Assembly: GCA_037893225.1 (NCBI GenBank)
Contig: JAZGUH010000103.1
Location: forward strand, 5,270,001-5,334,000
Origin: Hippasteria phrygiana
Lineage: Eukaryota; Echinodermata; Asteroidea; Valvatida; Goniasteridae
DNA: 64,000 bases
Direction of reading: 5' to 3'
Of the stretch, positions 27,305 through 40,100 are shown one piece after another. The notes under the pieces were generated by a model, which saw only the letters and a program-made list of their open reading frames with translations, searched no databases and had not been told where the DNA came from. A program made the position numbers and the translations under genes. Numbering within the stretch: position 1 is the first letter of the stretch; every line of letters starts with the position of its first letter.

Positions 27305-30300
27305 AGTGACTCCTCAGCAACATCCAGACAAATCTTCAGCTCCTCGGACCCACGTTCAGCCGAATCAGGCCGAGATAAGCGAGTAAGTTTTTCCAACTGA
27401 TTTTTCTGCATTTCCGCAAAACTGCACACGCTATACAATGGCTAGCCGAGACCCCCACCACGCAACTTGGGCCCCAAATGACTGCGTTTTTCGACCTGAT
27501 GTTGAACGAATTTGAGCACAATCTTGATACTGTTGGAAAGCGTGACTCATCAGCAACATCCAGACTAATCTTCAGCTCCTCAGACCCACGTTCAGCCGAA
27601 TGATGGCCGAGATAAGCGAGTAAGTTTTTCCAACTGATTGTTCTGCATTCCCGCATAACTGCACACGCTATACAATGGCTAGCCAAGACCCCCACCACGC
27701 AACTTTGGCCTCAAATGACTGCGTTTTTCGACCTGATGTTGAACGAATTTGAGCACAATCTTGATACTGTTGGAAAGCGTGACTCATCAGCAACATCCAG
27801 ACTAATCTTCAGCTCCTCAGACCCACGTTCAGCCGAATGATGGCCGAGATAAGCGAGTACGTTTTTCCAACTGATTCTTCTGCATTCCCGCATAACTGCA
27901 CACGCTATACAATGGCTAGCCAAGACCCCCCACCACGCAACTTCGGCCTCAAATGACTGCGTTTTTCGACCTGATATTGAACGAATTTGAGCACAATCTT
28001 GATACTGTTGGAAAGCGTGACTCCTCAGCAACATCCAGACTAATCTTCAGCTCCTCAGACCCACGTTCAGCCGAATGATGGCCGAGATAAGCGAGTACGT
28101 TTTTCCAACTGATTGTTCTGCATTCCCGCATAACTGCACACGCTATACAATGGCTAGCCAAGACCCCACACAACGCAACTTCGGCCTCAAATGACTGCGT
28201 TTTTCGACCTGATGTTGAACGAATTTGAGCACAATCTTGATACTGTTGGAAAGCGTGACTCATCAGCAACATCCAGACTAATCTTCAGCTCCTCAGACCC
28301 ACGTTCAGCCGAATGATGGCCGAGATAAGCGAGTACGTTTTTCCAACTGATTGTTCTGCATTCCCGCATAACTGCACACGCTATACAATGGACTAGCCGA
28401 GACCCCCAAAACGCAACTTGGGCCCCAAATGACTGCGTTTTTCGACCTGATGTTGAACGAATTTACGCACAATCTTGATACTGTTGGAAAGCGTGACTCC
28501 TCAGCAACATCTAGAAAAATCTCCAGCTCCTCAGACCCACGTTCAGCCGAATGATGGCCGAGATAAGCGAGTACGTTTTTCCAACTGATTTTTCTGCATT
28601 TCCGCAAAACTGCACACGCTATACAATGGCTAGCCGAGACCCCCACCACGCAACTTGGGCCCCAAATGACTGCGTTTTACGACCTGATGTTGAACGAATT
28701 TGAGCACAATCTTGATACTGTTGGAAAGCGTGACTCATCAGCAACATCCAGACTAATCTTCAGCTCCTCAGACCCACGTTCAGCCGAATGATGGCCGAGA
28801 TAAGCGAGTAAGTTTTTCCAACTGATTGTTCTGCATTCCCGCATAACTGCACACGCTATACAATGGCTAGCCAAGACCCCCACCACGCAACTTTGGCCTC
28901 AAATGACTGCGTTTTTCGACCTGATGTTGAACGAATTTGAGCACAATCTTGATACTGTTGGAAAGCGTGACTCATCAGCAACATCCAGACTAATCTTCAG
29001 CTCCTCAGACCCACGTTCAGCCGAATGATGGTCGAGATAAGCGAGTACGTTTTTCCAACTGATTCTTCTGCATTCCCGCATAACTGCACACGCTATACAA
29101 TGGCTAGCCAAGACCCCCCACCACGCAACTTCGGCCTCAAATGACTGCGTTTTTCGACCTGATATTGAACGAATTTGAGCACAATCTTGATACTGTTGGA
29201 AAGCGTGACTCCTCAGCAACATCCAGACTAATCTTCAGCTCCTCAGACCCACGTTCAGCCGAATGATGGCCGAGATAAGCGAGTACGTTTTTCCAACTGA
29301 TTGTTCTGCATTCCCGCATAACTGCACACGCTATACAATGGCTAGCCAAGACCCCACACAACGCAACTTCGGCCTCAAATGACTGCGTTTTTCGACCTGA
29401 TGTTGAACGAATTTGAGCACAATCTTGATACTGTTGGAAAGCGTGACTCATCAGCAACATCCAGACTAATCTTCAGCTCCTCAGACCCACGTTCAGCCGA
29501 ATGATGGCCGAGATAAGCGAGTACGTTTTTCCAACTGATTGTTCTGCATTCCCGCATAACTGCACACGCTATACAATGGACTAGCCGAGACCCCCAAAAC
29601 GCAACTTGGGCCCCAAATGACTGCGTTTTTCGACCTGATGTTGAACGAATTTACGCACAATCTTGATACTGTTGGAAAGCGTGACTCCTCAGCAACATCT
29701 AGAAAAATCTCCAGCTCCTCAGACCCACGTTCAGCCGAATGATGGCCGAGATAAGCGAGTACGTTTTTCCAACTGATTGTTCTGCATTCCCGCATCACTG
29801 CACACGCTATACAATGGCTAGCCAAGACCCCCCACCACACAACTTGGGCCCCAAATGACTGCGTTTTTCGACCTGATGTTGAACGAATTTGAGCACAATC
29901 TTGATACTGTTGGAAAGCGTGACTCCTCAGCAACATCCAGACCAATCTTCAGCTCCTCAGACCCACGTTCAGCCGAATAATGGCCGAGATAAGCGAGTAA
30001 GTTTTTCCAACTGATTGTTCTGCATTCCCGCATAACTGCACACGCTATACAATGGCTAGCCAAGACCCCCCACAACGAAACTTCGGCCTCAAATGACTGC
30101 GTTTTTCGACCTGGTATTGAACGAATTTGAGCACAATCTTGATACTGTTGGAAAGCGTGACTCCTCAGCAACATCCAGACCAATCTTCAGCTCCTTAGAC
30201 CCACGTTCAGCCGAATGATGGCCGAGATAAGCGAGTACGTTTTTCGAACTGATTGTTCTGCATTCCTGCATAACTGCACACGCTATACAATGGACTAGCC

Positions 30301-33300
30301 GAGACCCCCACCACGCCACTTTGTCCCCAAATGACTGCGTTTTTCGACCTGATGTTGAACGAATTTGAGCACAATCTTGATACTGTTGGAAAGCGTGACT
30401 CCTCAGCAACATCCAGACCAGTCTTCAGCTCCTCAGACCCACGTTCAGCCGAATGATGGCCGAGATAAGCGAGTACGTTTTTCCAACTGATTGTTCTGCA
30501 TTCCCGCATAACTGCACACGCTATACAATGGACTAGCCGAGACCCCCACCACGCAACTTCGGCCCCAAATGACTGCGTTTTTGGACCTGATGTTGAACGG
30601 AATTGCGCACAATCTTGATACTGTTAAAACGAGTGACTCCTCAGCAACATCCAGACAAATCTCCAGCTCCTCAGACCCACGTTCAGCCGAATGATGGCCG
30701 AGATAAGCGAGTAAGTTTTTCCAACTGATTGTTCTGCATTCCCGCATAACTGCACACGCTATACAATGGCTAGCCAAGACCCCCACCACGCAACTTCGGC
30801 CTCAAATGACTGCGTTTTTCGACCTGATGTTGAACGAATTTGAGCACAATCTTGATACTGTTAAAAAGCGTGACTCCTCAGCAACATCCAGACCAATCTT
30901 CAGCTCCTCAGACCCACGTTCAGCCGAATGATGGCCGAGATAAGCGAGTACGTTTTTCCAACTGATTGTTCTGCATTCCCGCATAACTGCACACGCTATA
31001 CAATGGCTAGCCAAGACCCCCCACCACACAACTTGGGCCCCAAATGACTGCGTTTTTCGACCTGATGTTGAACGAATTTGCCCACAATCTTGATACTGTT
31101 GGAAAGCGTGACTCCTCAGCAACATCCAGACAAATCTTCAGCTCCTCGGACCCACGTTCAGCCGAATCAGGCCGAGATAAGCGAGTAAGTTTTTCCAACT
31201 GATTTTTCTGCATTTCCGCAAAACTGCACACGCTATACAATGGCTAGCCGAGACCCCCACCACGCAACTTGGGCCCCAAATGACTGCGTTTTTCGACCTG
31301 ATGTTGAACGAATTTGAGCACAATCTTGATACTGTTGGAAAGCGTGACTCATCAGCAACATCCAGACTAATCTTCAGCTCCTCAGACCCACGTTCAGCCG
31401 AATGATGGCCGAGATAAGCGAGTAAGTTTTTCCAACTGATTGTTCTGCATTCCCGCATAACTGCACACGCTATACAATGGCTAGCCAAGACCCCCACCAC
31501 GCAACTTTGGCCTCAAATGACTGCGTTTTTCGACCTGATGTTGAACGAATTTGAGCACAATCTTGATACTGTTGGAAAGCGTGACTCATCAGCAACATCC
31601 AGACTAATCTTCAGCTCCTCAGACCCACGTTCAGCCGAATGATGGCCGAGATAAGCGAGTACGTTTTTCCAACTGATTCTTCTGCATTCCCGCATAACTG
31701 CACACGCTATACAATGGCTAGCCAAGACCCCCCACCACGCAACTTCGGCCTCAAATGACTGCGTTTTTCGACCTGATATTGAACGAATTTGAGCACAATC
31801 TTGATACTGTTGGAAAGCGTGACTCCTCAGCAACATCCAGACTAATCTTCAGCTCCTCAGACCCACGTTCAGCCGAATGATGGCCGAGATAAGCGAGTAC
31901 GTTTTTCCAACTGATTGTTCTGCATTCCCGCATATCTGCACACGCTATACAATGGCTAGCCAAGACCCCACACAACGCAACTTCGGCCTCAAATGACTGC
32001 GTTTTTCGACCTGATGTTGAACGAATTTGAGCACAATCTTGATACTGTTGGAAAGCGTGACTCATCAGCAACATCCAGACTAATCTTCAGCTCCTCAGAC
32101 CCACGTTCAGCCGAATGATGGCCGAGATAAGCGAGTACGTTTTTCCAACTGATTGTTCTGCATTCCCGCATAACTGCACACGCTATACAATGGACTAGCC
32201 GAGACCCCCAAAACGCAACTTGGGCCCCAAATGACTGCGTTTTTCGACCTGATGTTGAACGAATTTACGCACAATCTTGATACTGTTGGAAAGCGTGACT
32301 CCTCAGCAACATCTAGAAAAATCTCCAGCTCCTCAGACCCACGTTCAGCCGAATGATGGCCGAGATAAGCGAGTACGTTTTTCCAACTGATTTTTCTGCA
32401 TTTCCGCAAAACTGCACACGCTATACAATGGCTAGCCGAGACCCCCACCACGCAACTTGGGCCCCAAATGACTGCGTTTTACGACCTGATGTTGAACGAA
32501 TTTGAGCACAATCTTGATACTGTTGGAAAGCGTGACTCATCAGCAACATCCAGACTAATCTTCAGCTCCTCAGACCCACGTTCAGCCGAATGATGGCCGA
32601 GATAAGCGAGTAAGTTTTTCCAACTGATTGTTCTGCATTCCCGCATAACTGCACACGCTATACAATGGCTAGCCAAGACCCCCACCACGCAACTTTGGCC
32701 TCAAATGACTGCGTTTTTCGACCTGATGTTGAACGAATTTGAGCACAATCTTGATACTGTTGGAAAGCGTGACTCATCAGCAACATCCAGACTAATCTTC
32801 AGCTCCTCAGACCCACGTTCAGCCGAATGATGGTCGAGATAAGCGAGTACGTTTTTCCAACTGATTCTTCTGCATTCCCGCATAACTGCACACGCTATAC
32901 AATGGCTAGCCAAGACCCCCCACCACGCAACTTCGGCCTCAAATGACTGCGTTTTTCGACCTGATATTGAACGAATTTGAGCACAATCTTGATACTGTTG
33001 GAAAGCGTGACTCCTCAGCAACATCCAGACTAATCTTCAGCTCCTCAGACCCACGTTCAGCCGAATGATGGCCGAGATAAGCGAGTACGTTTTTCCAACT
33101 GATTGTTCTGCATTCCCGCATAACTGCACACGCTATACAATGGCTAGCCAAGACCCCACACAACGCAACTTCGGCCTCAAATGACTGCGTTTTTCGACCT
33201 GATGTTGAACGAATTTGAGCACAATCTTGATACTGTTGGAAAGCGTGACTCATCAGCAACATCCAGACTAATCTTCAGCTCCTCAGACCCACGTTCAGCC

Positions 33301-34908
33301 GAATGATGGCCAAGATAAGCGAGTACGTTTTTCCAACTGATTGTTCTGCATTCCCGCATAACTGCACACGCTATACAATGGACTAGCCGAGACCCCCAAA
33401 ACGCAACTTGGGCCCCAAATGACTGCGTTTTTCGACCTGATGTTGAACGAATTTACGCACAATCTTGATACTGTTGGAAAGCGTGACTCCTCAGCAACAT
33501 CTAGAAAAATCTCCAGCTCCTCAGACCCACGTTCAGCCGAATGATGGCCGAGATAAGCGAGTACGTTTTTCCAACTGATTGTTCTGCATTCCCGCATCAC
33601 TGCACACGCTATACAATGGCTAGCCAAGACCCCCCACCACACAACTTGGGCCCCAAATGACTGCGTTTTTCGACCTGATGTTGAACGAATTTGAGCACAA
33701 TCTTGATACTGTTGGAAAGCGTGACTCCTCAGCAACATCCAGACCAATCTTCAGCTCCTCAGACCCACGTTCAGCCGAATAATGGCCGAGATAAGCGAGT
33801 AAGTTTTTCCAACTGATTGTTCTGCATTCCCGCATAACTGCACACGCTATACAATGGCTAGCCAAGACCCCCCACAACGCAACTTCGGCCTCAAATGACT
33901 GCGTTTTTCGACCTGGTATTGAACGAATTTGAGCACAATCTTGATACTGTTGGAAAGCGTGACTCCTCAGCAACATCCAGACCAATCTTCAGCTCCTTAG
34001 ACCCACGTTCAGCCGAATGATGGCCGAGATAAGCGAGTACGTTTTTCGAACTGATTGTTCTGCATTCCTGCATAACTGCACACGCTATACAATGGACTAG
34101 CCGAGACCCCCACCACGCCACTTTGTCCCCAAATGACTGCGTTTTTCGACCTGATGTTGAACGAATTTGAGCACAATCTTGATACTGTTGGAAAGCGTGA
34201 CTCCTCAGCAACATCCAGACCAGTCTTCAGCTCCTCAGACCCACGTTCAGCCGAATGATGGCCGAGATAAGCGAGTACGTTTTTCCAACTGATTGTTCTG
34301 CATTCCCGCATAACTGCACACGCTATACAATGGACTAGCCGAGACCCCCACCACGCAACTTCGGCCCCAAATGACTGCGTTTTTGGACCTGATGTTGAAC
34401 GGAATTGCGCACAATCTTGATACTGTTAAAACGAGTGACTCCTCAGCAACATCCAGACAAATCTCCAGCTCCTCAGACCCACGTTCAGCCGAATGATGGC
34501 CGAGATAAGCGAGTAAGTTTTTCCAACTGATTGTTCTGCATTCCCGCATAACTGCACACGCTATACAATGGCTAGCCAAGACCCCCACCACGCAACTTCG
34601 GCCTCAAATGACTGCGTTTTTCGACCTGATGTTGAACGAATTTGAGCACAATCTTGATACTGTTAAAAAGCGTGACTCCTCAGCAACATCCAGACCAATC
34701 TTCAGCTCCTCAGACCCACGTTCAGCCGAATGATGGCCGAGATAAGCGAGTACGTTTTTCCAACTGATTGTTCTGCATTCCCGCATAACTGCACACGCTA
34801 TACAATGGCTAGCCAAGACCCCCCACCACACAACTTGGGCCCCAAATGACTGCGTTTTTCGACCTGATGTTGAACGAATTTGCGCACAATCTTGATACTG
34901 TTGGAAAG
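27305..34908 (+). repeat. Tandem 3802-bp (16-monomer) HOR, two near-identical copies
   Basis: Units 27305-31106 and 31107-34908 abut exactly and repeat every private variant at an offset of 3802 bp, for example GGTCGAGAT at 29032 and 32834. By eye I found only four base differences: 28133 A against 31935 T, 29510 G against 33312 A, 30078 A against 33880 C, and 31082 C against 34884 G. That is roughly 99.9% identity, although I may have missed some. This is among the least diverged large duplications in the window and is probably the most recent large amplification in the left array. Each copy contains its own 5-monomer tandem duplication. Confidence 0.92.
27388..29763 (+). repeat. Nested tandem 1188-bp (5-monomer) duplication
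   Basis: Within the first 16-monomer unit, about 27388-28575 and 28576-29763 are two adjacent 5-monomer copies. Differences noticed are 27491 T against 28679 A and 27844 C against 29032 T. The same nested pair, with the same two differences, is present in the second 16-monomer unit about 3802 bp downstream. The 5-monomer duplication therefore came first and was then copied as part of the larger unit. Confidence 0.88.
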
Positions 34909-34989
34909 CGTGACTCCTCAGCAACATCCAGACTAATCTTCAGCTCCTCAGACCCACGTTCAGCCGAATGATGGCCGAGATAAGCGAGT

Positions 34990-37190
34990 ACGTTTTTCCA
35001 ACTGATTTTTCTGCATTCCCGCATAACTGCACACGCTATACAATGGCTAGCCAAGACCCCCCACAACGCAACTTCGGCCTCAAATGACTGCGTTTTTCGA
35101 CCTGATGTTGAACGAATTTGAGCACAATCTTGATACTGTTGGAAAGCGTGACTCATCAGCAACATACAGACTAATCTTCAGCTCCTCAGACCCACGTTCA
35201 GCCGAATGATGGCCGAGATAAGCGAGTACGTTTTTCCAACTGATTGTTCTGCATTCCCGCATAACTGCACACGCTATACAATGGCTAGCCGAGACCCCCA
35301 CCACGCAACTTCGGCCCCAAATGACTGCGTTTTTCGACCTGATGTTGAACGGAATTGCGCACAATCTTGATACTGTTAAAAAGAGTGACTCCTCAGCAAC
35401 ATCCAGACAAATCTCCAGCTCCTCAGACCCACGTTCAGCCGAATGATGGCCGAGATAAGCGAGTACGTTTTTCCAACTGATTGTTCTGCATTCCCGCATA
35501 ACTGCACACGCTATACAATGGCTAGCCAAGACCCCCACCACGCAACTTTGGCCTCAAATGACTGCGTTTTTCGACCTGATGTTGAACGAATTTGAGCACA
35601 ATCTTGATACTGTTAAAAAGCGTGACTCCTCAGCAACATCCAGACCAATCTTCAGCTCCTCTGACCAACGTTCAGCCGAATGATGGCCGAGATAAGCGAG
35701 TAAGTTTTTCCAACTGATTTTTCTGCATTCCCGCATAACTGCACACGCTATACAATGGCTAGCCAAGACCCCCCACAACGCAACTTCGGCCTCAAATGAC
35801 TGCGTTTTTCCACCTGATATTGAACGAATTTGAGCACAATCCTGATACTGTTGGAAAGCGTGACTCCTCAGCAACATCCAGACTAATCTTCAGCTCCTCA
35901 GACCCACGTCCAGCCGAATGATGGCCGAGATAAGCGAGTAAGTTTGTCCAACTGATTTTTCTGCATTCCCGCATAACTGCACACGCTATACAATGGCTAG
36001 CCAAGACCCCCCACAACGCAACTTCGGCCTCAAATGACTGCGTTTTTCGACCTAATGTTGAACGAATTTGAGCACAATCTTGATACTGTTGGAAAGCGTG
36101 ACTCCTCAGCAACATCCAGACTAATCTTCAGCTCCTCAGACCAACGTCCAGCCGAATGATGGCCGAGATAAGCGAGTAAGTTTTTCCAACTGATTTTTCT
36201 GCATTCCCGCATAACTGCACACGCTATACAATGGCTAGCCGAGACCCCCCACCACGCAACTTCGGCCTCAAATGACTGCGTTTTTCGACCTGATGTTGAA
36301 CGAATTTGAGCACAATCTTGATACTGTTGGAAAGCGTGACTCATCAGCAACATCCAGACTAATCTTCAGCTCCTCAGACCCACGTTCAGCCGAATGATGG
36401 CCGAGATAAGCGAGTAAGTTTTTCCAACTGATTTTTCTGCATTCCCGCATAACTGCACACGCTATACAATGGCTAGCCAAGACCCCCCACAACGCAACTT
36501 CGGCCTCAAATGACTGCGTTTTTCGACCTGATGTTGAACGAATTTGAGCACAATCTTGATACTGTTGGAAAGCGTGACTCATCAGCAACATACAGACTAA
36601 TCTTCAGCTCCTCAGACCCACGTTCAGCCGAATGATGGCCGAGATAAGCGAGTACGTTTTTCCAACTGATTGTTCTGCATTCCCGCATAACTGCACACGC
36701 TATACAATGGCTAGCCGAGACCCCCACCACGCAACTTCGGCCCCAAATGACTGCGTTTTTCGACCTGATGTTGAACGGAATTGCGCACAATCTTGATACT
36801 GTTAAAAAGAGTGACTCCTCAGCAACATCCAGACAAATCTCCAGCTCCTCAGACCCACGTTCAGCCGAATGATGGCCGAGATAAGCGAGTACGTTTTTCC
36901 AACTGATTGTTCTGCATTCCCGCATAACTGCACACGCTATACAATGGCTAGCCAAGACCCCCACCACGCAACTTTGGCCTCAAATGACTGCGTTTTTCGA
37001 CCTGATGTTGAACGAATTTGAGCACAATCTTGATACTGTTAAAAAGCGTGACTCCTCAGCAACATCCAGACCAATCTTCAGCTCCTCTGACCAACGTTCA
37101 GCCGAATGATGGCCGAGATAAGCGAGTAAGTTTTTCCAACTGATTTTTCTGCATTCCCGCATAACTGCACACGCTATACAATGGCTAGCC
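34990..37190 (+). repeat. Duplicated ~3.3-monomer block, spacing 1426 bp
   Basis: About 34990-35764 and 36416-37190 share GTGACTCATCAGCAACATACAG, the GGAATTGCGCAC/TTAAAAAGAG monomer and the TCTGACCAACG variant in the same order. This block joins C-type monomers on its left to left-end-like (A-type) monomers on its right, so it marks the junction between two satellite domains. Confidence 0.78.
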
Positions 37191-40100
37191 AAGACCCCCA
37201 CCACGCAACTTTGGCCTCAAATGACTGCGTTTTTCGACCTGATGTTGAACGAATTTGAGCACAATCTTGATACTGTTAAAAAGCGTGACTCCTCAGCAAC
37301 ATCCAGACCAATCTTCAGCTCCTCAGACCCACGTTCAGCCGAATGATGGCCGAGATAAGCGAGTACGTTTTTCCAACTGATTGTTCTGCATTCCCGCATA
37401 ACTGCACACGCTATACAATGGCTAGCCAAGACCCCCCACCACACAACTTCGGCCCCAAATGACTGCGTTTTTCGACCTGATGTTGAACGAATTTGCGCAC
37501 AATCTTGATACTGTTGGAAAGCGTGACTCCTCAGCAACATCCAGACCAATCTTCAGCTCCTCTGACCAACGTTCAGCCGAATAATGGCCGAGATAAGCGA
37601 GTAAGTTTTTCCAACTGATTTTTCTGCATTCCCGCATAACTGCACACGCTATACAATGGCTAGCCAAGACCCCCCACAACGCAACTTCGGCCTCAAATGA
37701 CTGCGTTTTTCGACCTGATATTGAACGAATTTGAGCACAATCCTGATACTGTTGGAAAGCGTGACTCCTCAGCAACATCCAGACTAATCTTCAGCTCCTC
37801 AGACCCACGTCCAGCCGAATGATGGCCGAGATAAGCGAGTAAGTTTTTCCAACTGATTTTTCTGCATTCCCGCATAACTGCACACGCTATACAATGGCTA
37901 GCCAAGACCCCCCACAACGCAACTTCGGCCTCAAATGACTGCGTTTTTCGACCTGATGTTGAACGAATTTGAGCACAATCTTGATACTGTTGGAAAGCGT
38001 GACTCCTCAGCAACATCCAGACTAATCTTCAGCTCCTCAGACCAACGTCCAGCCGAATGATGGCCGAGATAAGCGAGTAAGTTTTTCCAACTGATTTTTC
38101 TGCATTCCCGCATAACTGCACACGCTATACAATGGCTAGCCGAGACCCCCCACCACGCAACTTCGGCCTCAAATGACTGCGTTTTTCGACCTGATGTTGA
38201 ACGAATTTGAGCACAATCTTGATACTGTTGGAAAGCGTGACTCATCAGCAACATCCAGACTAATCTTCAGCTCCTCAGACCCACGTCCAGCCGAATGATG
38301 GCCGAGATAAGCGAGTAAGTTTTTCCAACTGATTTTTCTGCATTCCCGCATAACTGCACACGCTATACAATGGCTAGCCAAGACCCCCCACAACGCAACT
38401 TCGGCCTCAAATGACTGCGTTTTTCGACCTGATGTTGAACGAATTTGAGCACAATCTTGATACTGTTGGAAAGCGTGACTCCTCAGCAACATCCAGACTA
38501 ATCTTCAGCTCCTCAGACCAACGTCCAGCCGAATGATGGCCGAGATAAGCGAGTAAGTTTTTCCAACTGATTTTTCTGCATTCCCGCATAACTGCACACG
38601 CTATACAATGGCTAGCCGAGACCCCCCACCACGCAACTTCGGCCTCAAATGACTGCGTTTTTCGACCTGATGTTGAACGAATTTGAGCACAATCTTGATA
38701 CTGTTGGAAAGCGTGACTCATCAGCAACATCCAGACTAATCTTCAGCTCCTCAGACCCACGTTCAGCCGAATGATGGCCGAGATAAGCGAGTAAGTTTTT
38801 CCAACTGATTTTTCTGCATTCCCGCATAACTGCACACGCTATACAATGGCTAGCCAAGACCCCCCACAACGCAACTTCGGCCTCAAATGACTGCGTTTTT
38901 CGACCTGATGTTGAACGAATTTGAGCACAATCTTGATACTGTTGGAAAGCGTGACTCCTCAGCAACATCCAGACTAATCTTCAGCTCCTCAGACCAACGT
39001 CCAGCCGAATGATGGCCGAGATAAGCGAGTAAGTTTTTCCAACTGTTTTTTCTGCATTCCCGCATAACTGCACACGCTATACAATGGCTAGCCGAGACCC
39101 CCCACCACGCAACTTCGGCCTCAAATGACTGCGTTTTTCGACCTGATGTTGAACGAATTTGAGCACAATCTTGAGACTGTTGGAAAGCGTGACTCATCAG
39201 CAACATCCAGACTAATCTTCAGCTCCTCAGACCCACGTTCAGCCGAATGATGGCCGAGATAAGCGAGTACGTTTTTCCAACTGATTCTTCTGCATTCCCG
39301 CATAACTGCACACGCTATACAATGGCTAGCCAAGACCCCCCACCACGCAACTTCGGCCCCAAATGACTGCGTTTTTCGACCTGATGTTGAACGGAATTGC
39401 GCACAATCTTGATACTGTTAAAAAGAGTGACTCCTCAGCAACATCCAGACAAATCTCCAGCTCCTCGGACCCACGTTCAGCCGAATGATGGCCGAGATAA
39501 GCGAGTACGTTTTTCCAACTGATTGTTCTGCATTCCCGCATAACTGCACACGCTATACAATGGCTAGCCAAGACCCCCACCACGCAACTTTGGCCTCAAA
39601 TGACTGCGTTTTTCGACCTGATGTTGAACGAATTTGAGCACAATCTTGATACTGTTAAAAAGCGTGACTCCTCAGCAACATCCAGACCAATCTTCAGCTC
39701 CTCAGACCCACGTTCAGCCGAATGATGGCCGAGATAAGCGAGTACGTTTTTCCAACTGATTGTTCTGCATTCCCGCATAACTGCACACGCTATACAATGG
39801 CTAGCCAAGACCCCCCACCACACAACTTCGGCCCCAAATGACTGCGTTTTTCGACCTGATGTTGAACGAATTTGCGCACAATCTTGATACTGTTGGAAAG
39901 CGTGACTCCTCAGCAACATCCAGACCAATCTTCAGCTCCTCTGACCAACGTTCAGCCGAATAATGGCCGAGATAAGCGAGTAAGTTTTTCCAACTGATTT
40001 TTCTGCATTCCCGCATAACTGCACACGCTATACAATGGCTAGCCAAGACCCCCCACAACGCAACTTCGGCCTCAAATGACTGCGTTTTTCGACCTGATAT

